Assembly (NCBI RefSeq): GCF_000735455.1
Contig: NZ_JMPS01000039.1
Span: 1-62,169, forward strand
Length of the DNA: 62,169 nt
Reading direction: 5' to 3'
DNA from: Yokenella regensburgei ATCC 49455
Lineage (GTDB): Bacteria; Pseudomonadota; Gammaproteobacteria; Enterobacterales; Enterobacteriaceae
Shown: one piece after another, positions 19,115 to 27,290 of the stretch
How the letters are laid out: each line of letters begins with the position of its first letter
Position numbering within the stretch: position 1 is the first letter of the stretch
Position numbers and translations under genes: made by a program
The notes under the pieces: model-generated
Told to the model about the DNA's origin: nothing
What the model saw: only the letters and a program-made list of their open reading frames with translations
The model's database searches: none

Positions 19115-20452
19115 TTAGTGAGCGTCAGCTGTTTTAGCTTCTGCGGATTCATTCTTGTGCTGACGTTCGTGCATTTTGCGGCCGTAGAACATCAGGATGA
19201 TCAGGCTGACGATAAAGGTACCGGCCAGTTCGAAGGAGCTTGCACCCATCAGGGCGATAAAGCAGAACACGCAACCCAGTACGGAACACACGAGGCTCAC
19301 GATGTTGCGCATGTTGAAGCCTTCGAAGCGAATCAGGTCAACACAGGAGTAGAAGTAAGGCAGCATGGTCAGCAGTACCGCGATACCGGTCAGCATGCCG
19401 AACAGGTCAGAGGCTTTACCACCGCTGGAGTTCATCATGGTAATCAGCACCATCAGCACGGTCATTTTCACCGCAGCCAGCAGCAGGCCTTTTTTCGGAA
19501 TACCATTGTTGTCAGTTTCGCCGTAGATTTTCGGGAAGTTACCGTCGTCGGCAGCACGTTTACCGGCCTGGCCTACCAGCATCATCCAGGAGCCCAGAGA
19601 GGTCAGACAAGCGAATGCGGTGAAGGCAGAAACCATCGGAGCAGCCCAGCCGCCGAGGATAGTTGAAGCACTGATGGCGAACGGCGCACCAGAAGCAGCC
19701 ATCTGAGAGGCCGGGTACATACCTGCGATAACCTGAGTTGCAGCGATATACACGATACCAGCCATCGCGGTGCCCAGCATGGTTGCCAGCGGTACGGTAC
19801 GTTTCGGGTTTTTCACCATACCGGTACTTACTGCGGCAGATTCAACACCGACGAACGCCCACAGGCAGAGCAGAATACTTTTAATAATGGCGTGACCATC
19901 AGTGGTCTGAGAGGTATTCCAGTTTGCCTGATAAGTGGCAACATCAAACCAGTGCCAGCCGACAACGGCAGTCATTACTACCGGAATAAGTACCAGTACC
20001 AGACCAATAGTGGTCAGGCGGCTTACCCAGGTACCACCGAGCATATTCACGAAGGTAAACACCCAGACGATAGCAATACATGCGATACCGGCTGGAACTG
20101 GGTTATTTAAAATAGGGAAGAAGGTAGAGAGGTAAGATACTGCGGTAATACCGATTGCCAGGTTACCGATCCAGTTTGCATGGTAATAAAGGACACCGGT
20201 CTGGAAACCAAACGCTGGAGAAATTTCCCCTGCATATGCAATTGGGCCACCCTCTTGCGGGTTTTTGGTGGCCAGTCGGGCATATACATAAGCCAAAGAC
20301 ATTGCACCAATAATAGCAATCACCCAACCCCAGATGGCAATACTACCAATACTTGCCAGGTTCGCAGGTAATAAAGCAATCCCACTCCCCATCATATTAC
20401 CAGCCACTACGCCGGTACAGGCAAATAGCCCGATCTTTTTGGCTGAACTCAT
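19115..20452 (-). CDS. cadB: Lysine:cadaverine antiporter CadB
   Basis: An APC-superfamily inner-membrane antiporter of 445 residues with about twelve membrane segments. It exports cadaverine and imports lysine for CadA. The signature GNMMGSGIALLPANLA lies in the first helix. The ATG at 20450-20452 is chosen because the family begins MSSAKKIGLFACTG and AGGAG lies upstream; the longer open frame adds 27 arginine-rich residues with no counterpart. It is the first gene of the cadBA operon. Confidence 0.96.
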   Translation of the reverse strand: MSSAKKIGLFACTGVVAGNMMGSGIALLPANLASIGSIAIWGWVIAIIGAMSLAYVYARLATKNPQEGGPIAYAGEISPAFGFQTGVLYYHANWIGNLAIGITAVSYLSTFFPILNNPVPAGIACIAIVWVFTFVNMLGGTWVSRLTTIGLVLVLIPVVMTAVVGWHWFDVATYQANWNTSQTTDGHAIIKSILLCLWAFVGVESAAVSTGMVKNPKRTVPLATMLGTAMAGIVYIAATQVIAGMYPASQMAASGAPFAISASTILGGWAAPMVSAFTAFACLTSLGSWMMLVGQAGKRAADDGNFPKIYGETDNNGIPKKGLLLAAVKMTVLMVLITMMNSSGGKASDLFGMLTGIAVLLTMLPYFYSCVDLIRFEGFNMRNIVSLVCSVLGCVFCFIALMGASSFELAGTFIVSLIILMFYGRKMHERQHKNESAEAKTADAH

Positions 20453-20817
20453 GTTGCGTTTTCTCCTGAGTTTTGACTTTGGAGGTGCGGATCTTGATGC
20501 ATACCGTTTATTGATCCGACCGACTGGCAACAAGATTAATGATTCTTATGGAGTAAGTCCTAAGGATTAGGTGAATTAATGGCAAACCTGAAACAAATGA
20601 CATCTTGAGAATTCTGAGTTAACACATAAACATGACAAGCTGACATCATAAAAAGATAAACATACAATAATTACAGTAACTTACACATGAACAACAGCGT
20701 TAAAAACCTGTTGCACCAGAGGTTACAATGGTTGTCTTGATATAACAATTGGGATGCTCATGAGAAACATAAATTTAACCTCATCATGCTACGTAAAATA
20801 GCATGATGAGGATTTAC
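20453..20817. promoter_or_regulatory. cadBA promoter region with CadC target sites
   Basis: This 365-base non-coding stretch lies between cadC and cadB, the position where CadC binds two sites upstream of the cadB promoter in E. coli. It is AT-rich with A/T tracts between about 20600 and 20700, as expected for CadC and H-NS binding. I did not resolve the individual sites. Confidence 0.65.
20779..20811 (-). terminator. 13-bp perfect hairpin downstream of cadC
   Basis: CCTCATCATGCTA (20779-20791) pairs perfectly with TAGCATGATGAGG (20799-20811) around a 7-nt loop, six bases past the cadC stop. The minus-strand tail is only weakly T-rich, so it may terminate inefficiently or protect the cadC transcript end. 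Confidence 0.65.
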
Positions 20818-22365
20818 TTATTCTGCAGAGAGGAAATTGTCCAGATAAGGAACAACGCGGGTAATAGAAGTCTGGAATACACCGTTTTCAATCCAGTACA
20901 AGGTGTTCTCACCAGGACGTAAATTGAAGGCCGTGAGATAGGCATCGGCAGCCTGGCGATTGGCGCCTTTCATCTCATAGACCTTACCTAGCAGTACATA
21001 ATTGAGCCAGGACATTTCTAAGTCGATACCGGTATTAATCGCCGTGAACGCCTCATTGACATTGCCTTTGCCCAGCAGGTCAATCGTCTTAATTTGATAG
21101 ATAACCGCAGTCTGTTTTAACCCCGGCATATTTTCGACTTGTGAAATTTCGTCATACAACGCCGAAAGATTGTTACCATCAAGCGGTTGCTGTGAATGTT
21201 GTAGTACATCCACCAACGCTTTTTCTGCATAGGCATAAGTAAACTCTGGCGTACGTTTAATAGTACGGTCCAGCAGATCGCTGGCTTTACTTAAAGAGGC
21301 AACATCGCCGTTCATTAAATACTGGTGTGCTTCATAGAAATCCGTTAATGACTGGTTTTGTGATGGCTGGAATTGCTGCAGCACGCCCTGCATACCTTCT
21401 ACCCACGGCTGCTTCAATGCATCCGCAAGGCTTGTCAGTAAATCATTCTGAATATTGATCTGATTATCGCGGGTAATAAAGTAGCGCTTATCAAGCATCG
21501 ATGAACCGTCAGCGTTGTCGATAAGCTGCACCGACATAAAGCACTGCTGCGCCCGGTAGTGTCGTTGGTTGACGAACTCAATAGTGAGCGTTTTCCCCGA
21601 ACTACTCGGTTCATTGAAGTTGTAGTTGGTTTTGTCATGCACCATGAACGTTGAGTAGGTGTTGAGCGTAGTGGTGACCAGGCTCCCCAACCCTACCGCA
21701 TAGGAGCGCTGCGACGTCCAGTTATTACAGGAATTACCGTTCACCAGACGAATATCGATATCGCGCGGGTTCAGCATCATCCGTGTTTTGGTAATAGCCG
21801 GACGCGAACTGAAGGTGGACATCGCAACCAGCGCTACGCAGGAGCCGAGCGCCAGGATAAACAGGCACCACACCCAAAAGGTAGCCACACGGCGTTGCGG
21901 ACGTTTGGGGGGCGGGTCTTCAGGATTAACCGGAGGAGCAGATACCGTGATATTCGGCGCGGCGGCGAAGGCAGTAGGCTCTGCTGGTGTCCGGGTCTCA
22001 AACCCGGAGGCGATCACCGGACCCGGTTCTTCCCCCTCTTCCGTACACCAGATGACCGACGCCGTCAGCTTGTAACCCCGCTTCGGCACGGTGACAATAT
22101 ACTCCGGGCTATTATCGTCGCCATCTTTCAGTGATTTGCGCAACTCCGAGATACTTTGAGTGACCACGTGGCTGGTCACAACGTTGCGGGTCCAGACATG
22201 GTCAATAAGCTCATCCCTGCTTAATACTTCATCAGGATGACGAGCAAAAAATACCAAAAGGTCAATTAAGCGCGGTTCAAGTGTTAACTGGCGACCCTGC
22301 CGACTGATTTGATTTACGGCAGGCGTGACCAGCCATTCTCCGACGCGGACAACAGGCTGTTGCAT
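20818..22365 (-). CDS. cadC: Membrane-integrated acid-stress activator CadC
   Basis: A ToxR-like one-component regulator of 515 residues. Residues 1-105 form the OmpR-type winged helix (TLEPRLIDLLVFFARHPDEV, SISELRKSLKDGDD), followed by a proline-rich linker, one membrane helix (about 170-190, FWVWCLFILALGSCVALVA) and a periplasmic sensor domain with a conserved cysteine pair (SCNNW and QQCFMS). It senses low pH and cadaverine and couples to the lysine permease LysP. The ATG at 22363-22365 gives the family start MQQPVVRVGEWLV. It is transcribed separately, upstream of cadBA. Confidence 0.95.
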   Translation of the reverse strand: MQQPVVRVGEWLVTPAVNQISRQGRQLTLEPRLIDLLVFFARHPDEVLSRDELIDHVWTRNVVTSHVVTQSISELRKSLKDGDDNSPEYIVTVPKRGYKLTASVIWCTEEGEEPGPVIASGFETRTPAEPTAFAAAPNITVSAPPVNPEDPPPKRPQRRVATFWVWCLFILALGSCVALVAMSTFSSRPAITKTRMMLNPRDIDIRLVNGNSCNNWTSQRSYAVGLGSLVTTTLNTYSTFMVHDKTNYNFNEPSSSGKTLTIEFVNQRHYRAQQCFMSVQLIDNADGSSMLDKRYFITRDNQINIQNDLLTSLADALKQPWVEGMQGVLQQFQPSQNQSLTDFYEAHQYLMNGDVASLSKASDLLDRTIKRTPEFTYAYAEKALVDVLQHSQQPLDGNNLSALYDEISQVENMPGLKQTAVIYQIKTIDLLGKGNVNEAFTAINTGIDLEMSWLNYVLLGKVYEMKGANRQAADAYLTAFNLRPGENTLYWIENGVFQTSITRVVPYLDNFLSAE

Positions 22366-22541
22366 AAAAAAAAGCCCCAAAACGAGAAGGGAAAGGCGGG
22401 ATGATAGCACATCTCACCACCTGACAATTATGAGGCTTACGACCTTCTGCGTAGGCAATTCTGCCGAAAGCCCTATTACTTCCTGGGATCAGGCCCAAAA
22501 TGTTGACAGGAAATTAAGGACTTTCTAATAAATACACGGAG

Positions 22542-23168
22542 TTAGCGCAGGGCTTTCACCGCCTCCTCCAGAGCCGCAAAATTGGAACTGGAAAGTAACG
22601 GTTGCAGGCTGACGATGGTCTCTTCAGGAAGTGAATAGAGATCGAGAGTCAGCAGGCGTTCGACATCAGCCTGCGGAAAGCGGTATTTGATAAAGGCAGC
22701 CGGATTCCCGCCAACCACCGCATAAGGCGCAACGTCTTTGGTCACTACGGCACCCGCAGCCACAACGGCCCCTTCACCGATCGTGACACCCGGCATAATC
22801 ATTGCGCGCATACCAATCCAGCAACCATCCTTCAGCACGGTATCACCCCGGTGCTGGTAAGACGCCTGAATAGACTCCATAAAAGGATACAGGCTGGCCC
22901 AGTCCATGCGGTGGGTGCTGTTTCCCCCCATCAGAATGGCAGTTTCCGCACCAATACAGACAAAATTGCCGATAATTAGCTTATCGAGGTGGCCCAACGG
23001 CTCCCACTGCTGGCTCACCGAATCGCCGTGCAGATAGCGCACCACAGAACGTTCGAAGCCGTTATCCCAGCAGTCGCTGTAATAACTGTGTGTTCCTTTG
23101 ATCAGGATATTGGGGTTGGTTACCGTCTGGTGGAGTCGTTCGGTTCTTGACCAGTGTTTCTCGGTCAT
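22542..23168 (-). CDS. CatB-related O-acetyltransferase
   Basis: A 208-residue left-handed beta-helix acyltransferase of the xenobiotic/type B chloramphenicol acetyltransferase family. Hexapeptide repeats are clear at about 110-155 (GCWIGMRAMIMPGVTIGEGAVVAAGAVV), and the active-site histidine context NSTHRMDWAS and the family motif LIIGNFVCIGAETAILMGGN are present. The substrate is unknown; chloramphenicol resistance should not be assumed because many chromosomal members modify other hydroxyls. AAAGGACTAC precedes the ATG. It stands alone on the minus strand. Confidence 0.88.
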   Translation of the reverse strand: MTEKHWSRTERLHQTVTNPNILIKGTHSYYSDCWDNGFERSVVRYLHGDSVSQQWEPLGHLDKLIIGNFVCIGAETAILMGGNSTHRMDWASLYPFMESIQASYQHRGDTVLKDGCWIGMRAMIMPGVTIGEGAVVAAGAVVTKDVAPYAVVGGNPAAFIKYRFPQADVERLLTLDLYSLPEETIVSLQPLLSSSNFAALEEAVKALR

Positions 23169-23332
23169 AATGTAGTCCTTTGATTTATCAGTTTAATTAT
23201 TATCACCGTCAGTATGACGGATAAAAAATAAACGGCAGGTCAATTTTCTGACTTCAGGGATGATTACCGCCCTCTGGCCCGGCGGTTTACGCCATGCCGG
23301 GACCTTCAATCGTACAAAGACAGGACTGGATC

Positions 23333-23869
23333 ATGAAAATGCAACTCGTCACTAAGCTACTACCATTGCTATGCCTGGTCTCCGGCGGACTTCTCTATTC
23401 CATTTCAGCGAACGCGATGGGGAATAATGATACTACCACCCCGACCTGTCCGAAGGGCCAGGTCTACGACAGCAAAACTAAAAACTGTTTGCCGGAAAAA
23501 AGCAGCATGCTAAACGATCAGGACAAAACGCAGTACGCGTATCACCTGGCAAAAACCGGGCACTATCAGGACGCTATCAATTTGCTTGATACTCTACAAC
23601 AGCCCAACACGCGTGAAGCCTGGAACTACCGGGGCTATGCAACACGTAAGCTCGGACGCACGGATGAAGGAATTAGCTACTATCAGCGCTCTATCGCCCT
23701 CGATCCACACTACGCCAAAGTACGCGAATATCTCGGTGAAGCCTGGATGGTGAAAGGACGCCCCGATCTCGCGAAACAGGAGCTGGCCACCATCAAAACA
23801 ATCTGTGGTACCTCCTGTGAAGAGTATCGTGATTTGAAGGCAGCTATCGACGGACACCCTGAATCATAA
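23333..23869 (+). CDS. Periplasmic tetratricopeptide-repeat protein
   Basis: A 178-residue protein with a signal peptide to about residue 29 (ISANAMG), a short cysteine-containing segment (TCPKGQVYDSKTKNCLPE), then tandem TPR helices (about 65-140, including TREAWNYRGYATRKLGRTDEG and YYQRSIALDPHYAKVREYLGEAW). TPR proteins act as protein-binding scaffolds; the partner is not evident. The ATG at 23333 is chosen for its AGGA and because it directly precedes the signal peptide; an ATG 39 bases upstream would add a non-hydrophobic leader. Confidence 0.8.
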   Translation: MKMQLVTKLLPLLCLVSGGLLYSISANAMGNNDTTTPTCPKGQVYDSKTKNCLPEKSSMLNDQDKTQYAYHLAKTGHYQDAINLLDTLQQPNTREAWNYRGYATRKLGRTDEGISYYQRSIALDPHYAKVREYLGEAWMVKGRPDLAKQELATIKTICGTSCEEYRDLKAAIDGHPES

Positions 23870-23879
23870 GTTTGCCTCA

Positions 23880-23911
23880 GGCAGGAAGTGATGAAGTCCG
23901 CACTTCCTGCC
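23880..23911. terminator. 11-bp hairpin between TPR and ClbS-like genes
   Basis: GGCAGGAAGTG (23880-23890) pairs perfectly with CACTTCCTGCC (23901-23911) around a 10-nt loop, just after the TPR gene stop. There is no T-run, so termination is only a suggestion. Confidence 0.5.
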
Positions 23912-23984
23912 TGCCAGACATCGCCAAAAAGCCACTAAGCTGCCAGACTACCGAGGATATTCCCACAATACGGAAAGGGATTTT

Positions 23985-24500
23985 ATGGGCGTACCCGGAA
24001 ACAAAGCGCAGCTGCTGACAGCCATCGACACAAGCTTCGATAAACTCATGCGCTACCTCAGTGCAGTACCAAAGCGCGGTGCCCCGGTCCGGACAATGGA
24101 GGGTCACGCGAAAAACACGCAGATGAGCGTCTGCGATCTCGTCGCCTATCTGATTGGCTGGAACAGCCTGGTCATCAAGTGGATTACCCTCAGCGACGCC
24201 GGGAAACCCGTCGATTTCCCGGAAACCGGCTACAAATGGAACCAGCTTGGCCTTCTCGCGCAAAAGTTCTATCAGGATCATGAAGGTGAAGACCTCTCCA
24301 CTTTGATAGCCGAACTCCATTCGTTGAAAACAGAGATCATTGTTCTGATCGAAGCGCGCAGCGATCACGAGCTGTACGGGAAAACCTGGTACACCAAATG
24401 GACGATGGGCAGGATGATTTCGTTCAACACCTCTTCCCCCTACACCAACGCCTGTGGGCGACTCAGGAAGTGGGCTAAAGAACATCAGGTCAGTCTGTAG
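23985..24500 (+). CDS. ClbS/DfsB-family four-helix bundle protein
   Basis: A 171-residue cytoplasmic protein of the ClbS/DfsB (formerly DUF1706) family. Diagnostic stretches are MEGHAKNTQMSVCDLVAYLIGWN, FPETGYKWNQLGLLAQKFY and the C-terminal KTWYTKWTMGRMISFNTSSPY, which parallel ClbS very closely. ClbS is a cyclopropane hydrolase that protects colibactin producers from their own genotoxin; most homologues lie outside pks islands and their substrates are unknown. No pks genes are seen here. GGAAAGGGATTTT precedes the ATG. Confidence 0.9.
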   Translation: MGVPGNKAQLLTAIDTSFDKLMRYLSAVPKRGAPVRTMEGHAKNTQMSVCDLVAYLIGWNSLVIKWITLSDAGKPVDFPETGYKWNQLGLLAQKFYQDHEGEDLSTLIAELHSLKTEIIVLIEARSDHELYGKTWYTKWTMGRMISFNTSSPYTNACGRLRKWAKEHQVSL

Positions 24501-24703
24501 CAGAAACCCAGCCACCATAACGACTTACCAACAATGCCTAAACAGAGCATAAATGGTGATGAGAATTGCTATCATCTCAGGGTTGTCGCCTACGTTATAA
24601 CATGTATTATTAATACAACTTAGTGAGTCATGACTAACTGCCGTTATTTATTCAACTTCTCTGAATCAGTGGAACTTAACATTCTTACTTAAAAGGAAGA
24701 AAG

Positions 24704-25357
24704 ATGAAAATTGTTGCTATTGAGGCAAACATCGCTGCCGGTAAAACAACGCTCCTTAAACCGCTCGTCAATATACTGTCAAAAAGGTCAGGATATATAT
24801 GGAAAGCCATCGAGGAACCCGTGGATAAAGATCCTCTATTCCTTGAACTTCTCCAGGCTTTTGTTGACAACCCATTAGACGCCGATGCGCGCATTATGTT
24901 CCAGCTGTATATTACTCATAGCCGCCAGGGGTTATTAAAGAACCTTCCTGACGGGAACTACGTGATTGAGCGTTCGCTGTATAGTGATATCGTTTTTTGT
25001 CATGCGAGTTTTTTAATGACAGAACAACCCTCGGCAAAGTACATGACCTACTTCTACCGTATTAAGGAGTACATGCGTTCATACCCGAAGATTGATCTGG
25101 TGGTGTACCTGGACCGGAACGTCAACTCCTGCTTCAGCGACTGCATGAAGCGGGCTCGCCAGGCGGAGCTGAACTACACCATTGAGTACTTTAAGGATCT
25201 GAAGGCATTTCATGATGCTTGCCTGCCACAGATAGTCAGACAGTATGGCTCAAGGTTATTAACACATAAAATAAAGTCGGGATATGCGTGTCCTTTAACG
25301 CTTGCTAAATCAATTATTAAAAATTTCAAAAGGCCACAATTAAGTCCGGGATTATAA
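24704..25357 (+). CDS. Deoxynucleoside kinase-family protein
   Basis: A 217-residue P-loop kinase of the dCK/dGK/dNK family, which transfers phosphate from ATP to deoxynucleosides. The Walker A motif is EANIAAGKTTL (about residues 7-17), the acceptor-site segment is VIERSLYSD (about 87), and an LID-like basic segment is DCMKRARQAE. Bacterial members are common in Gram-positives and unusual in Enterobacteriaceae apart from phage or accessory DNA. AAAAGGAAGAAAG precedes the ATG. The base composition is lower in GC than its neighbours, which suggests acquisition. Substrate preference cannot be read from the sequence. Confidence 0.75.
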   Translation: MKIVAIEANIAAGKTTLLKPLVNILSKRSGYIWKAIEEPVDKDPLFLELLQAFVDNPLDADARIMFQLYITHSRQGLLKNLPDGNYVIERSLYSDIVFCHASFLMTEQPSAKYMTYFYRIKEYMRSYPKIDLVVYLDRNVNSCFSDCMKRARQAELNYTIEYFKDLKAFHDACLPQIVRQYGSRLLTHKIKSGYACPLTLAKSIIKNFKRPQLSPGL

Positions 25358-25417
25358 AATTTCATTATAATAGATTTATATCACCTGCAAAATTTAGTTA
25401 ACTACAGAGAGATAAAT

Positions 25418-25801
25418 ATGAAACTTTCTCACATCGCTGCGTCAGTTATTCTTTCCGGGTTTTGCTTTTCAGCATATGCCTCACCCACGGATAACATTGC
25501 CGTCTATTCAACAGAAAAGTCTAACGGCTCAATTTCGATTGGCGGCCAGAGTGTATTTACCAAAACTTTTGAGGTTGAATTAGCAAAATTATCCGGTGAT
25601 ACCGTTGACCTGTCAAAACTATGCCTGAAGGCTTATTCGGCGAAAAATAAAGAATATAAGCTTGATACCATCGATGAAGAAATAGCTACCGGGATGTTAA
25701 AATATGGCAGACCCACAAAAGGTATTGCAGTATTTGCATCAGAAGATAGTGAGATACTTCAGGCTACGCTGGTGAAAATTTCTGCTGACTGCTCGTCGTG
25801 A
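25418..25801 (+). CDS. Small periplasmic protein, DUF4354-like
   Basis: A 127-residue protein with a clear signal peptide (cleavage after SAYA, residue 22) and a mature beta-rich domain containing two cysteines (LSKLCLKAY and the terminal SADCSS) that may form a disulfide. It resembles the small secreted DUF4354 family of enterobacteria as I recall it; function is unknown. GAGAGATAAAT precedes the ATG. It is the last gene before the tRNA-Gly-derived att site and is AT-rich. Confidence 0.65.
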   Translation: MKLSHIAASVILSGFCFSAYASPTDNIAVYSTEKSNGSISIGGQSVFTKTFEVELAKLSGDTVDLSKLCLKAYSAKNKEYKLDTIDEEIATGMLKYGRPTKGIAVFASEDSEILQATLVKISADCSS

Positions 25802-25808
25802 AGAGAGC

Positions 25809-25831
25809 TGGAGCGGGCGAAGGGAATCGAA
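25809..25831 (-). mobile_element. Island attachment site: 3' end of tRNA-Gly (glyU type)
   Basis: Twenty-three bases, beginning TGGAGCGGGCGAAGGG, are the reverse complement of the T-arm, acceptor and CCA end of the glyU tRNA-Gly as I recall it. The match stops there and the rest of the tRNA is missing. In this orientation an island inserted in glyU would leave this short copy at its left end and the intact tRNA on the right. The E. coli glyU gene is close to kdu/yqeF-yqeG, which supports the call. Confidence 0.8.
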
Positions 25832-25990
25832 TGAATGAACATAATTCATTTTAAATCAAGTTGTTAACAATGCACAAAGCAAAGCCTATACACATTACTA
25901 TACAAAATTCGCCTCGCTTCATTTCAGCGACAAACCACTTAAGTTGGATGACTAAATAAGGAAGCCAACGACTTACCTTCTTATTCTACA

Positions 25991-26824
25991 TCAAGATTGA
26001 GATGGCAAAGCCCCCGGATAGTGCCGGGCGATGATGTCATTCAGTTTATCGACCAGCTCAGGTCGTTTAAAGGTGATATGGGCTGTTCCCTTCTGAAAGT
26101 ATTTTATCGCAAACATCTCATCCTCGTAACGATTGCTGTGCCTGTCATCATGGATATGATCGCCCAGGCGGCGGGTAACATCAGCGCGGTTGTCGGGGAC
26201 GGGTTTTCCATCGAGAAGCATCAGCATGCGCTCAAGGTCAGCCAGGCGGTCACGCTGCCAGCCCCAGTTAAGCCCAAATCCCCACCGGTCGCATTTGACC
26301 AGCCCGCTAACGATAATTTTTGTTTCAAACTTGCAGGGGCTATTCGTTTTGAAATCCCAGCTCAGCCCTTTAAATACGTTGATGACGCCCCGTTCAAACA
26401 CCTCGCCTTTATTCAGATGTAATTGCTCGAACGTACTCAGAATATTCTTTTCACTGACGGCAGGAATGTCGTCCTTTTCCAGACTGTTGTACCACTGGTC
26501 ACGCGCCTGAGCGTCCATAAGCGAAAGCATTCCGGACTGTTGCATCAGCTCTCGCCATATACCACGATCAATATTGCAGGTGATCGCCTTCATCGCGGTT
26601 TCGGGTTCCTCCATCAGCCAGCAGTCGTAACGGTATTGCCGCACTCCCCATTCATTCGCTTTGCCCCCGCCAATACTGTCAGTTAGTGCAGAAATATCAC
26701 CAAGCTGTTGCATGAGCACTTCAATCTGCGCCAGTGCAGCGTTACGCCCGGTGACGATGCGCTCAATGCTGGTCGAGCAAATCACGTCGGTATGATCGGT
26801 GAGTACTTCGGCTTCAGTCTGCAT
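25991..26824 (-). CDS. DUF4942 protein of CP4-type islands
   Basis: A 277-residue cytoplasmic protein with the DUF4942 domain, found at the downstream end of YeeU-YeeV-type toxin-antitoxin operons in E. coli islands. Recognised stretches include TGRNAALAQIEVLMQQL, the central FERGVINVFKGLSWDFKTN and FGLNWGWQRDRLADLERM. The ATG at 26822-26824 has GGAGATTAAAT upstream; the longer open frame adds 48 residues with no support. No enzymatic motif was identified. It lies about 1.6 kb past the DUF957 gene because a plus-strand glycosyltransferase cassette sits between them. Confidence 0.85.
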   Translation of the reverse strand: MQTEAEVLTDHTDVICSTSIERIVTGRNAALAQIEVLMQQLGDISALTDSIGGGKANEWGVRQYRYDCWLMEEPETAMKAITCNIDRGIWRELMQQSGMLSLMDAQARDQWYNSLEKDDIPAVSEKNILSTFEQLHLNKGEVFERGVINVFKGLSWDFKTNSPCKFETKIIVSGLVKCDRWGFGLNWGWQRDRLADLERMLMLLDGKPVPDNRADVTRRLGDHIHDDRHSNRYEDEMFAIKYFQKGTAHITFKRPELVDKLNDIIARHYPGALPSQS

Positions 26825-26926
26825 ATTTAATCTCCATAAATAGAAAAGGCCCGCAACGAATGTGGGCCAGGTGTTGTGGGTCAGCAGGTTCAACGGGGTA
26901 GCGGGTAAAACAGTGGGGCGCAACCA

Positions 26927-26963
26927 TCGATCGATGTAACCGATCGATTTTCGAAAATTGATC
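26927..26963. promoter_or_regulatory. Cluster of three GATC sites (left)
   Basis: ATCGATCGAT-type sequence repeats here, with Dam sites at 26929, 26942 and 26960. The cluster is about 100-140 bases upstream of the DUF4942 start and in the divergent region facing the zinc-ribbon/GT2 cassette. A similar cluster lies at 34462-34489. Confidence 0.4.
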
Positions 26964-27116
26964 TGCAAAAATGAATTATTCAGCCTGGTTATCCCTGTGC
27001 CACAATCCCGAAAACGAGTTTAACTGATTGTTTATCAATCCATTTCCTGTCTTAACGAGGGGCGACCGCCTTTTACCCTGTGAACAGGGCAGCGAAATAA
27101 CGTAACGGATGAAGTA

Positions 27117-27284
27117 ATGAAAAGATGCGCACGCTGTAATAAGAAAAGGTGTGTTCTGGACCGGTTTTTCGGACTCGATAAAGAATTCTGCGACGAATGT
27201 TTATTTGATGCTGAGCAGGAAATCAGGGAAAAACACATTCTCCCCGTCAGGCGTCGGAAAGATGACAGCGAAGGGAAAGCGTAG
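27117..27284 (+). CDS. 55-residue zinc-ribbon microprotein
   Basis: An ATG at 27117 opens a 55-codon frame ending TAG at 27282-27284. The product has two CxxC knuckles, CARC (residues 4-7) and CDEC (about 29-32), with an extra Cys at 12, and a basic C-terminal tail, typical of small treble-clef or zinc-ribbon proteins that bind nucleic acid or protein. It ends six bases before the glycosyltransferase ATG, so the two are probably co-transcribed. The ribosome-binding site is weak (GGATGAAG). No function is known to me. Confidence 0.65.
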   Translation: MKRCARCNKKRCVLDRFFGLDKEFCDECLFDAEQEIREKHILPVRRRKDDSEGKA

Positions 27285-27290
27285 CCCTGT

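Noticed and set aside
22542-23168. Acetyltransferase called as a chloramphenicol-resistance gene
   Set aside because: The family is broader than CatB; sequence alone does not show chloramphenicol activity, so only the family was named.
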